Shown here piece by piece: positions 23,801-35,800 of a stretch of DNA of 64,000 nt. The notes under the pieces were generated by a model, which saw only the letters and a program-made list of their open reading frames with translations, had not been told where the DNA came from and did no database searches. Source of the stretch: Crossaster papposus (lineage: Eukaryota > Echinodermata > Asteroidea > Velatida > Solasteridae); assembly GCA_037893245.1 (NCBI GenBank), contig JBAIAA010000509.1:682001-746000 (forward strand). Direction: 5' to 3'. The position numbers and the translations under genes were made by a program. Positions within the stretch are counted from its first letter, which is position 1. Each line of letters starts with the position of its first letter.

Positions 23801-26800
23801 TAATTTAAACATGCATCTGAAAATATATTTTGTCCGTACAAGTTTACTTGGTTTCATTTCATAGTAATCTTCATGTTTACTTGAGAAATTCACTGGAAAT
23901 TAACAGACATATTTGTGCATAAAACAAAAAATACTGGTTTTGTAATACATTTAGACTTCTACATTAAGTATGCAGTTTCCAAGCTTGTTGGAAGTTTCAT
24001 GTCTGCACATACAAAAATATGCATTGTCAAAAGATGTTTCAACCGTTTACTGATATTTTTTGTTTGTTTAACCCTAACTCCCTCACCATTGTTATTGAAC
24101 AATACAATTCCTTCAAAATCCTCCAACTTCCTTTGTTGTGTAGGGAGTTAGGGTTAATATGCATCATTTCGGATTCCTTTACAAGATGGATACTTGTACT
24201 GTTTTCACTGTAATTCAGTGCGCAGACCTTTTTCAGCTTTCTTTGAAACTAGTTTACTAGTTGCTTTTTTAATGTCCAAGTAGACTTTCACAAAGTTTTT
24301 GCACCTAGACTTGATGTAAAAGTCTATTACAATTTGCAGTAAGTTCTTGGATACATCTCCACTTATTTTGTCCTTAATTAAATGAGTCCAGTATTCTTGA
24401 ACTCTAAAATTTGACAAAATCTGATTTCCTAGCTGGGCTTTAATGTCAACTCCTTGAAGTTTGTCCAAATTGTTTGTTTTAAAAAACTTTCTGCTGATGG
24501 TCTCGATGGCTCGAAAAAAAAGGTATACTTTGTCCGACACTTTAAACAGTCCTCCTCTACTTTGTACATCAACCCACTGTCTTGTGTACTGAAGGAAAGT
24601 TTCTGCAGAATTCTTTGCAGTCGAGGCTTGCCATGTTTGAAGAAATTTACAAAATAGGTTTGCAGTTGCATTTTTGTGTTTGCTGTACTTCTTCAATAAA
24701 GCAAAGGGGATGTAACCTGCAACATACCGAAGGACTGCCTCTTCATCTTTTGTCATTTGCTGTTGCTCTTCGATATTCTCGTTCTCACTGGTTGGTTTGT
24801 TTCTTGCCTTAATTAGGTCTAAAAACACCAACTGAAACATGTGCTGAAATAAAATGTTACTACCCGTGCCTATCTGAAGAGTAAGACATCCAAGCAAAGC
24901 TTCCCATTTAGAAATCAGCTTCTCTTTAGCGTGGTGAAATCCAATCCACAGAGACTCGTAGAGTTGTGGCTTGAGCTGGGCGCCATCCTCACAGCTGAAC
25001 ACTATCCAGAGTGCAGCGATAGACGTTTCAGAGAACTCTTGAAACGCGGGTGCTTCAATACACAACAGCAATTGTGTAACAAGAGCAATAACTTGGATGG
25101 AATTTGCAGTGTTGAAATTAAAAACTGGGTGGTCTTTTATTCTTTCAAGAGCTTCCCGAAAATAGGTTGTTGCGCTGTTCACTGCATCCGTCTCGGTATA
25201 TGATGAAGCAGGTCTTTTGATAGCTATTGGTAAAACAAAAACATTACATGAATAAACATGCATCTACTGTATGTTACAACATACAGAAGGGAACAGTTCC
25301 TTTCTCTATGGTTACAACAAATATTTGAAAAACATGCCTTGGAGAAATAAAATACTGGTGTCATAAAAGACATCCACTTAATGTCATCAGATAAGTATAA
25401 CATTTCACGAGCAGGAAGACTGAAACATTCTTTTTTTTCTCAGAACAAAGCATTGTCTTACGGTTTTACCTTTTTTTCTCTCCTTCGGCTTGGCCTTGTC
25501 AACATGATCATCTGTTCCTTCAGTAGCTGTAAGAATTTAAATTGTAAATGAAATGGTATTTTCTCATTAAATCTATTTCACAGTTTCCCTACAGCTAAAC
25601 ACTTTAAAATCAGAGCATTCAAATTAACTAACTGCTTCTTAACCACTTTGACTAATACAAATTTCTGATAATAACAACTACTTTTGCTAGGTCCGGGTTT
25701 AGTTTGTATTAACGAGAGTCGACTTTGGGTATAGTTTTATTCATATGGTGTTATAGTTTCACCAGGTGTTCTTCAGTCTTCTCTAGAATTTAAAGTGAAT
25801 TCAGATTATGTTCGATTATTTTTAAACTTTGAAAATACCTTTCTTCTTTCTTTTGCCTTTAACATTCGCCTGTTTTGCTTTGTTTGCTTCACTGGACACT
25901 GGCTCCTTAGAAGATGTAGATGGCCCTGTAATTCAAATACATTTGAGCTAAATTATTTTCAATACATTTATTTGTTGGGAGAAAAATCCAAATGGCATAG
26001 AATCAAATAATCGGTTAAGCAAAAATGAGTGGAACAATTTACAGTATTCCATTATTAATATTATACGAGACAAACAATAAAATTATGTTATTATGTAGTT
26101 AATAATGGGTTTTAAATTTTTAATTAAATTTTACAAATAAACATTAAGATGTTTTTATTGTTGAAATTCCCCATGACTTCAAAGCTGCTACCTACAGTGT
26201 ACAAGTTAATATTTTAGACAGAATTTACCTTTCTGCATTCCTTGGCTTTTGCTCTTCGAAACTTTAGTGGATGTTGATGTCGCAATCAATGTAGACGGTT
26301 CTGTTAAAAACAAAACAAAAAAACACTTTATTCACTGATTTAAAACTACTGGGCTTGCACGTCACAATAACAAACCTACAAATTTTTGTTGTTCACTAAA
26401 AAGTACTGCCTGGCCTACTTAACCAGTTCGCGCCGGGATTATTTTAACATCGCTGAGCCCACGGGCGGGATTGTTTTTAACGAAACTCGATCCGAAGCGG
26501 GTTCAGGCTGATAGTGCCGGGAAGCACACCCACGCATTTCCGACCTTGCTCGCTGCTGACATACATTTACGAACTTGAACTTGGCGTGTTTATGCGTCAT
26601 CAGTTTTGAATTTGGGGAAATGTTTGCGTCTATATACGTCATCCGGCGCGAACTGGTTAACAAATTAATACTCATTACAACAATTAAATTAGGACCTAAA
26701 CAATTGATACTTTGTTTTACTGTAACTATAATTCAATGACTAAAATCATTTTATTTTCAAAGCAAATAATTGTAAAAACGTACCTTCATTTGCTGTCCTG

Positions 26801-29800
26801 CACCTTGAACAATACCATTCGTCTGACATGTCCAAAGCGGAAGCAACCGTTTCGCTCACGCACCCGATGTGCCACCACTGAATTGGGCATTCATCGTTAC
26901 AACACGCTATCATTTCCTCGGTTAAAATTCCCCTACAGATGCAAAAGGTGGAACTATCGTGTTCTTCGATATCTTCTTCAATTGACAAAACCATATCGTG
27001 GGCCAAATCATTCTGTTCGAAGTCTGAAAAATCACTCAAATTGTCCAAATCGACGTCGTCAAAGCCACTCATGAACGTCGCCATCTTGACTGTAAAATAG
27101 TTCTGCGCGTGCGTGTACCTGTAGAAATTGCCCACAATGCAATGCAATGACCATATTTAGCAAACCTTGGCCCGCAAGCTGTGCGCGTTGATTGATTGGA
27201 ATGGTGTTTGCTAGCCACAGCGAGCGCTCGTAAACCCGCTGTTTTACGACCGCGGCGATGTACGTATTGCCCCTTGATGTTCCAGAGTTGGAACTCCTTC
27301 TGTTCCTTTCTCTATGGTATAATATAACTCAATATTTTTGTTTTGCGACATAATACACCTTTTTGTAGAGCCGGTCACATATTAAGTGCATAGCAATTGT
27401 ACAATTGACTTACCTCATATAACTGAATTCCTCTCGTGGAAATTCCCAACCAGATGGAGGGCGTCGGTTCTGTTTTTATCTGAAAAGGGTTCAAGTAAGA
27501 GAAAGAAGCAGTATTTACTGTACTGTCAAATTAGAGACAACAAAGAAATCGAAGAATATCAGACCGACGCTCTGCCAACTGAGCTATCTTGCCCTTTTGT
27601 TGGCGGTCTCCCAAATTGTCAGTATCTTTGTTCAAGGGCGCTAATCAGAAGTCACAAACACCAGAATGCCGTGTGGCCAGGACTTGATACGATACAACAC
27701 GGAAAGCGGCATTGTGGGGACATACATGTAGGGCAAGAAAGCTCAGTTGGTACAGCACCAGTCCGGTATTTCGGAGGTCGCAGGTTCAAGTCCCGCCTTG
27801 CCTATTTCTTTGTTCACTTTGAAATTCATGCAAATTTATCTACTCAGTTTCCCTTGGGGTTTATTTGTGTAATAAAAGAAAAGATACGTCTGCTCAGAGT
27901 ACTGTATATCAGTAAAAAACATCTTCTTACCCCGGAACATAAATTTGACCATTAGGCCACGGCACTCCACCCATATTGTCCACCTTCATATAAATCCAAT
28001 GTAGTGATATTGTTTTTAGAGGGACTGGTAATTATTGCATAGTGTAAGTTAATTATAACCAGCAGAGGGCGCTAGTTAACACGACCAGTAAGTTCAGCGC
28101 GCTATAAATAAACCTGGTATCTGGGCTGTCGAGCAGGGGTCACTGGGGCAAACAGATTGATACATTTTGGATACTTTTTGGAAAAACGGAGAACGCGTGA
28201 CAAGAATGAAGGGGAAGACTGAACGAAAACTAGACTAAAGGAAAGGAAATGTTTTTGTGTCTTCGGTGACAACTGGCATGGAGGAATAACTGATGAGTAA
28301 ATAATAAATAGAAGGGAGATGTTTTACGTGTCTGGTGTCCTGGATTCTTGAAGATTCTCTGGTTTACGTGTTTACCCTCCCCTCGCCTCACGGCGTTGCA
28401 CTACACCAACTTGGGCTAAACGTCCATGGTGTCCCCCTAAGATGCTGGGGGCCATTACAGTCAGAACCACCATATACTGGGTTCTCACCTTTTTTAGGCG
28501 ATAGAAGTGCATGACCTGTTCAATGGTGTTGGAGGCTTCTCGGATGTAGGCTCTCTGTGCGTTCACTCGGGTGGTCGCCCGTTGGTCCCGGTGCATTGCT
28601 GGAATATGCTTCAAAATGTAGGCCTCCCCTCTCCTCTTGATAACCTGTTTAAAAAGGAAAAGTACACCTTTTGTAACTAACCCAAAAGTAACCAACCAAA
28701 TTATTGTTCAAAAGCTTACTTGACGTAAAGATATTAATGACTCTAATCTCCCTGTGAAATTATTCCTTCTGGCATGCTGTCATTTTTAAGAAAAAAATGA
28801 AAACAGTCCAAAAATGGGTCTTAGATACGCATTTTGAAGAAAAAGAATTAAATTGTAGTTTGTTAAAAATGTAAATCTTAAAATATTTTCTCAGAAAGTT
28901 ATACATTGTGTACAGCATTCACAGAGCTAAAACTTTGTCGGGTTAGTTGTAAATCACCTTTTGGGAATTTTTAGATTTTGAGAACTTTAGCTGCAGCTTC
29001 AACCGACAGAAATGCACAAATGACAAAATTATGGTATAATAATGAACGTGTGTAAGAGCATCAAAATACATGTAGATGTACTGTACATGTAAGACTATTG
29101 TGATTTCAAATCCTAAGGATCAGAGCACCTGAAATGAAAATAGGAAAGTGCTTTCTGGTCAAGAATTTGGTCATAATATACACAGAGAACTAAAGAAACT
29201 ATACCTAACACACCTATTAAGCTATATTACTATACATGTACATGTACCTCATACATATTCATGATGGAGAGCCAAATTCTCACTGGTCAATTCACCATCA
29301 CGTGCCAGCCGCTATTTGCGCACGCAAGTATTCATGCACAGGGTAAAAACGCATGCGTAGTAGGCAAGTGCACGATTTGCCGGGTGCTATAGTCTACTAC
29401 ACATGCGCTTTACAATGCCATTGTGTAACTAGCACACGGGCACATAGTTCACACGCGCGAACATCGCCCTACGTGTAGCTTGTCATGAAAAGATGGCAGC
29501 AGACGTAAATGATTAATCAGCATTTTCCCAATCTTCTGAAATTGTTATGAACTAAATATGTACATGTATGAGGTACCGTTCCAGGCCTGTACGCAGGATT
29601 TTGTATGGGGGGTGCGAATTTGTACTGATGGGACCAAAAATGGAACCCACATTTTTTGTGTACCAGTACCGTTATTTCTACATCAAAATACCATTATTTC
29701 TACATCAAAATACCATTATTTACCCCGAAAAATGTGGACCTTTTGGTAATTTGGGGGGCGAATTTGTACTGATGGGACCAAAAATGGGACCAAATTTGTG

Positions 29801-32800
29801 TGTGTGCCAGTACAGTGATTTCTACATCAAAATACCATTATTTACCCCAGAAAACATGGACCTTTTGATAATTTGTATTTTTTTATTTTTTATTTTTATT
29901 ATTATTATTATTATTATTTTTTTTTTGGGGGGGGGGAGGTGCGTAAGCACCTGTCGCACCCCCCTACGTACGGGCCTGCGTTCAAGCCCATTCTAATCCA
30001 AATATTTGTTCAATTTTGAAAATAGTATTAACTGCACCTACATACAGTACTGTAGTCAGTTTCCCTTGTGGTTTATTTGAAACGATAGTATCAACAGTGT
30101 AATCTAATCGATTTGTAGAACAGAATCAGAGAACCTTGCGTTTTAAGAATCCGCTTACCCATTCCGGAAAGTACTTGCGGGGATCGAAATACTGCCCTCT
30201 ATGCGTGTCCTCTGCGTAATTGCCGAGGTCGGCTTGCAAGGCGTAGGACGCCAGAATAAAGGTGGCATCCTCGTGGCATAATACTGGTGCGGATAACACA
30301 TTCTGCTTCAATTGCAAGTAGTAGTTTTGCCTCGTAATGTCCTCTCTGAAAAAAACGATAGTTTCACATGAAATACTTTTTTTTAACAGAAATACTTGTT
30401 ATAACAGCCCAAATTAAACAACCTATTCTGCATAATTTAGGAACCGATCGCGAATTTTTCCTTATAAAATTATATTTTCACGAATAATTACAGGATATCT
30501 AGCGCAATCATTTTGCTAGGTGCCTAGAATCATTTTTTACTTTCAGATGAGTAAGATATTTCTTAATAATTCGGTAGTAAATATTTTTGATATCTGCAAA
30601 TGGTGTATACTACCTTTAACCGAAGAATCCCAATGGGAACACGGCTTATGAGAGCACACCAGGCTACAGGTAAGTGCCAGGATTTCACAGGGTACTTAAA
30701 AAGGAAGCCTTTTTCACACGACACAAACAAAACCCCTTAACTTGGTTCGAGACTACACAGACGAGCGCTGATGTTTGGCGACCAGCAAACAAATTCGCAA
30801 GGTTTCACACAGCAAAAAAAAAGAGTTGTCCGACGTCCCTCGAGACGACCAAGAACATTTTGCTGGTTACAACTACACTACTGGACATGAAATGGATCAT
30901 GAGTACTGTAAGTGCCATTTCTCTACCGTGCGAGTTATATGGCGCCCTCGCTCGTTTCGGTGGTGCTAGGGTCGGGCTTTTCGACATTGGAAAAGTTAGC
31001 GTCACCTAGGAAGGTTCACAAGTTTTTAACCGTCAATCGTCGTCAATCATTGTCATACGTTTACCATTGGACTATACTTTTTGGAACAGTAATTAAAGGA
31101 CCCAAGTTAAAGTTATAAGAAGTGTTCATCTGAGTCGTGAGTACTAAGTCATTACCAACATAAAGTGGATTACGACTACGAGTTAAGAACCTGGAAATTT
31201 AGGTACCAGTGACGCTCAACAAAAACGGAGTATTGGGCTCCCACAAATACAGTACATGTACTGTACCATGCCAACGGCAAAGGTCACGAGTAAAAGGTCA
31301 GCGCATGCACATTGGGGCGTGGGTTCGAACCCTGCCAGGAACATGGTGTTTGTGCCCTTAGGCAAGACACTTAACTACAGTTACCTCTCTCCACCCAGGA
31401 GTATAAATGGGTATGGGTAATAATGAACAAGGTAATAATTGTAAAGCGCTTTGAGATCATTGATACGATGTAAAGCGCTATATAATTACAAGAATTATCG
31501 AGGAACGTCGGTCATTTGACAAGAATTCATTTCGCAAAGGGGTTTCGCGAGCATCCTTGAGAAATCTTCCGCTAGTTGGAGATTTTGTCGTAGGTCTTAA
31601 CCTCCTACAAAATTTCTCAATGTTTGAGAACATTTCTTAACGAACGTCGGTGACTCTCAAGCATTGGTTACCTTTCACACAAGAAGCATTTTGTAACATT
31701 TCTCAAACACAGAGACAATCTCTCAAACCTTAAGATTAGTTTTGTGTCCTGTGGAAAGGGCTTTATAATGACTACCGGTACATGTATTCAGCTACAAGGA
31801 AGGTATTTAATACAAATAAAGTACATACATAGTTTTGTCTTTTAACGTTGGTTTTCTGCAATTTGGTTTGTAAATGTTTGAAATTGAAACACTATAAAAT
31901 GGCAAAGATGCAACTGAGCAAAGCCATTAAATTAGTAATGCAGCTAATAATAGGCTTTCCCAGCAGAAAATACTGCAAACATGTAGGCCTACAGCGCATA
32001 CACATGTAGGGGTCAAATAACCTTCTACAATTTCATTCAATAACCTTTCGCAAACGAACTTACGGTATATTAGAAGGGCCTGGATATTATGTGAACTGTA
32101 ACATGCACTTTTAAATAAACAACCTGAAATATTTGTCTGGCTGAACTACTGGTACCGCCCGGAATTTTGTTTATCAGAATGGTTGGTGAGGTTTTCAAAA
32201 CACATATGTAGGAAAAAACATACAGTCAGAACATTGTAATACATTGTACAGGTAGATGTGGCCAGTGTACATGTATTGTCAGCAACATTAAAGGGACTTG
32301 AAGCACCCAATTGGGCTACAAAACACGTTTTGAATGAAACGATGTTAATCGGAAAGAGCATTTCAAAGTATGATCCACACAACTATTGTTAACCAGTTCG
32401 GGCGGGATTATTTTTAACGAAACTCGATCCGAAGCGGGTTCAGGCTGATAGTGCCTGGAAGCACACCCACGCATTTCCGGCCTTGCTCGCTGCTGACTTA
32501 CATTTCCGAACTTGAACTTGGCGTGTTTATGCGTCATCCGTTTTGAATTTTGCGTTTATATACGTCATCCGGCGCAAACTGGTAAAAAAACTAGGCGTTT
32601 TGGGTTATTTTTGTCTTGATTGAGTTTCGGGTTCCACTTTTGCAGCCCCCAAAACTCCAGCTGTTTAGGTTGTAAAAAACACATTTGTGCATTGGTGCAA
32701 GGTGTAATTTATGGACACGCACAACATGCATGGTACATTGAATGAAAACAACAGGAAAAACGTGTGCGTACTCTGTCGTGCCAGATGTAAACAACCTGGT

Positions 32801-35800
32801 TTTTTGTCCGTCTTTACTCGGGAATGGTACTATATTAGGTTGGTTTCATTTCAACCAGATGTATGAAACAGGATAAGTAAACAATCCAAAACACGTACCA
32901 TTAGAGATTTCAGGGGTTAGTACCCCTTTAACAAAAATCCACTCACTTGATAAGGGAGACATGTTCCACGTATAATTGCACTCTGAAGTAGACATTGAAG
33001 ATGAGACAGTTGGATTTGTCGGTGACCTGGAGGAGAAAGTAAAGAAAAGAGAGGAAAATGCAATCCAAGTGAGATAGGACGGATGCAGCAGGCTTGAATT
33101 GCTCGTTGAAAAAGTCAATTGTCAAATGAGATAAGACATTCCTACAGTATATGTAACAAGGCTACATCTATCTTTTTCAATAGGATGACATTTCATACGT
33201 CAAGCTTTTTAGGCCATTGATGTTCTTTCACAAACAGCACACAGGCTCTAGAACCGCGTCTGCCGCAGCTGGCATATACAACTGTATGTGGGTGTGCTGC
33301 CCACAGTCGGCTGGGTTGGACCTGCTGGGATCATAGGTGGTAAAATATAATTCAGCGCCTGGGTTCACAACAAAAATAATGGCATGAACAGGTTGAAAAT
33401 GATACCCACATATTGGTGGGAAGAACAATGAGTGACAGAGTGCCTTGACCAAAGGCACACATACTGGTACATGTACAACAACCCGGGGATGTGATAGACT
33501 CAAACCAACCACCCTCAAAATTATACCTCCCAAGACCACGAGTTAAAAGTAGGATACACCATTTGCAGATATATATAAAAATGTTGCCTTAAGAAATATC
33601 TTACTTATTGGAAAGTAAAAAAAATGATTCTAAAGCCGTGTTCGCACTGGACTTTTTGGGGGGAAGGTTTTACTGAGACGATGGTAAAATAAAAAATGGT
33701 CAAATGTGACTGGCTCTACAAAAAGGTGTATTAAGTCGCGCTGTGCACTATCATGTAATGGCCCGCTCAACATTGACAGGGTAAACATTTCATCAAAATG
33801 TGATTTTTATTTTTGTCATGAATGACATATTTAATACCAACAGTTTCAGGTTTCATTTAAAGAAATGTTCATTTTAATGAATAAAGTGCAAAACACAACC
33901 ATGTTGTGTGCATCGTTCTGTTGTAGTACATCAGAGCCAGCTACATGTATTTCAAAGCCTGTTTTCTCAGTTGTGTAATTTGAACTCCAAGAAAGTAATC
34001 AATATGTAAACACGTTATACATGTATCTCCAGAATGGAAGGGGATAAGGAGCTCTATTATATACCAAATAAAAGCTTACATTGTGGGCTTTTCAACCATG
34101 TATGTAACTCGATTTTACTTTTTCGTGACATAATACACCTTTTTGTAGAGCCAGCCACAAATGTTGCCGCTGTTCGCACTTGGACTTTCGACACGGGAAA
34201 ATTTTACCGAGACCGCTGGAGAAGTAGCCGAGCTGTCATTATAATGACTCGTGACTCGCTTTGCGTGACCTTTCTGCATTGACCCCGGTGTACCCATTGT
34301 CCGATCGTATCATAGATGCCATCGTCGGTTTTTAGCCGACGCATCCGTTGTCGTGCTTTCTTTTGTCGTAAGACACGTTGACGTTCTTTATTATCGTCTG
34401 GAAATGATGCACTGGTAGCACCAATCAAACTTCCGACTGTATCAATAATAATATCTGCCATAATATTGACTAAAGGAACCCCAACTCTACATAATCTTTT
34501 TGCAGAACCACATGCAAATGTGATCACTATGCAATTTGCATGCATCAATGTGCCCGCACGTAAACAATGCAAAGAGCGCATGCGCGGTGTCTTGTGTAGC
34601 ATGACCTCGCACTAGGGGGGCCGGATGAACGTTTTCCTGGGCCGCTTTTACCGACACGCGCTGTTCGCACTGGACTTATCGTCTAGGGAAAAGTGACCAG
34701 GGAAGTTTTCCCGGGCAACAGTTGGCCGGTAGAAGTAACCACTGGACTCGGGAGAAGTAACTGAGAGGAAGACGTCCTAGGCTGTCCGCACTGGACTTAA
34801 ATTGGGAAAAGTACCCATCGTCTTGGTATGTATTATCATAATAAGTCCAGTGCGAACAGGGCTTAAGGCACCCACGGCACGGCACAGCACTCCACTCAAG
34901 TTTAGTTTAGAGAAAACAAATGATTGTACTCTCACAGGTTTGAGATGAAAACACAAGATGAACCATTCTCCTTTGTTCAATGCTGGGCCTACATGTTAAG
35001 TTGCATCCATGTACATCCCAAAGTAAATCAATTCAGAACAACATCAGAAACAACCAAGGGGTTTGGGGTATGGCATGGAAGAGGAATCATTAAAGGTACA
35101 GTAGGATACACCATTGGTAATTGCTTGAATTATGATGAATGGGCAGATTTGGGTGTTGTATTTTATAGTAAATCTTTTAACTGACCTGTCCGAAGTTTTA
35201 CAATTATGGATGCCGAGAAAAGCACGAAAAAAAGCAGGTTTTTTTTCAACCAGCGTCGAGCAGTTATTTTTATGTTATCTTTGTTTTTTTGCAATCGCCG
35301 TCCAGCGATCGCAAATTTTTCTTCATAAAATTAAATTTTTTGGAATAATTACAGGATATCTAGCGCAATAATTTTGCTGGATGCCTAGAGAATCATTATT
35401 TACTTTCAAATGAGTAAGATATTTCTTAATAATTCGGTAGTAAATATTTTTGATCTGCAAATGATGTATCCTACCTTTAACATTCCCCTCCCCCATCCTC
35501 AACCCCCAAAAACCCGGGCTGCTTGGGCATACCTAGCAATCAATCAATTTCCGGAATCACCACAGTGCACCTAGAAATATTCAAATACCTGAACAGATTT
35601 CTAGATGTGTGTATAGTGTTGGAGACCCAGGCCACCAATAATGCCACCTGTGAGGCAGGAATGCTGGGGTCAGCAGTGGGATCATAAGAGAACACCTGGG
35701 AAAATCTCAAGAGTCTTGGCAGTTTATGTACGATCCTGATTCTGTGGGCTTGGTTCTAACTCTGGAGAATAACCCTCCTTGTCAACCCTCCTAAATGTGA

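Larger units (their letters stand above)
18729..27316. mobile_element. P-element-type DNA transposon with two convergent genes (8588 bp)
   Basis: Perfect 23 bp terminal inverted repeats beginning CATAGAGAAAGGAACAGAAG lie at 18729-18751 and 27294-27316. GTATAAT flanks both sides (18722-18728, 27317-27323); P elements usually duplicate 8 bp, and here 7 match. The 11 bp subterminal inverted repeat CGGTCGTAAAA sits at 18845-18855 and, inverted, at 27242-27252, comparable to the 11 bp internal inverted repeats of Drosophila P. It encodes a plus-strand transposase and a minus-strand PHD-finger protein. It is inserted in the exon 7-8 intron of the FERM gene. Apart from two A10 frameshifts, it looks recently intact. 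Confidence 0.9.
18493..27378. mobile_element. family D MITE split by the P-element
   Basis: The left part 18493-18728 begins GTGACCGGCTTTAC, and the right part 27317-27378 ends CACCTTTTTGTAGAGCCGG-TCAC. Intact relatives at 33706-34158 and 35797-36232 join the same two sequences directly, so the P-element inserted into this MITE. Confidence 0.8.
33632..34866. mobile_element. family C element with nested family D copy
   Basis: GCCGTGTTCGCACTGGACTT at the left and AAGTCCAGTGCGAACAGGGC at the right. The body repeats the GTTCGCACTGGACTT module several times in both orientations. A family D MITE (33706-34158) interrupts it; the undisturbed sequence is seen in the copy at 43315. This copy alone contains an extra coding-like segment at 34275-34461. 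Confidence 0.75.
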
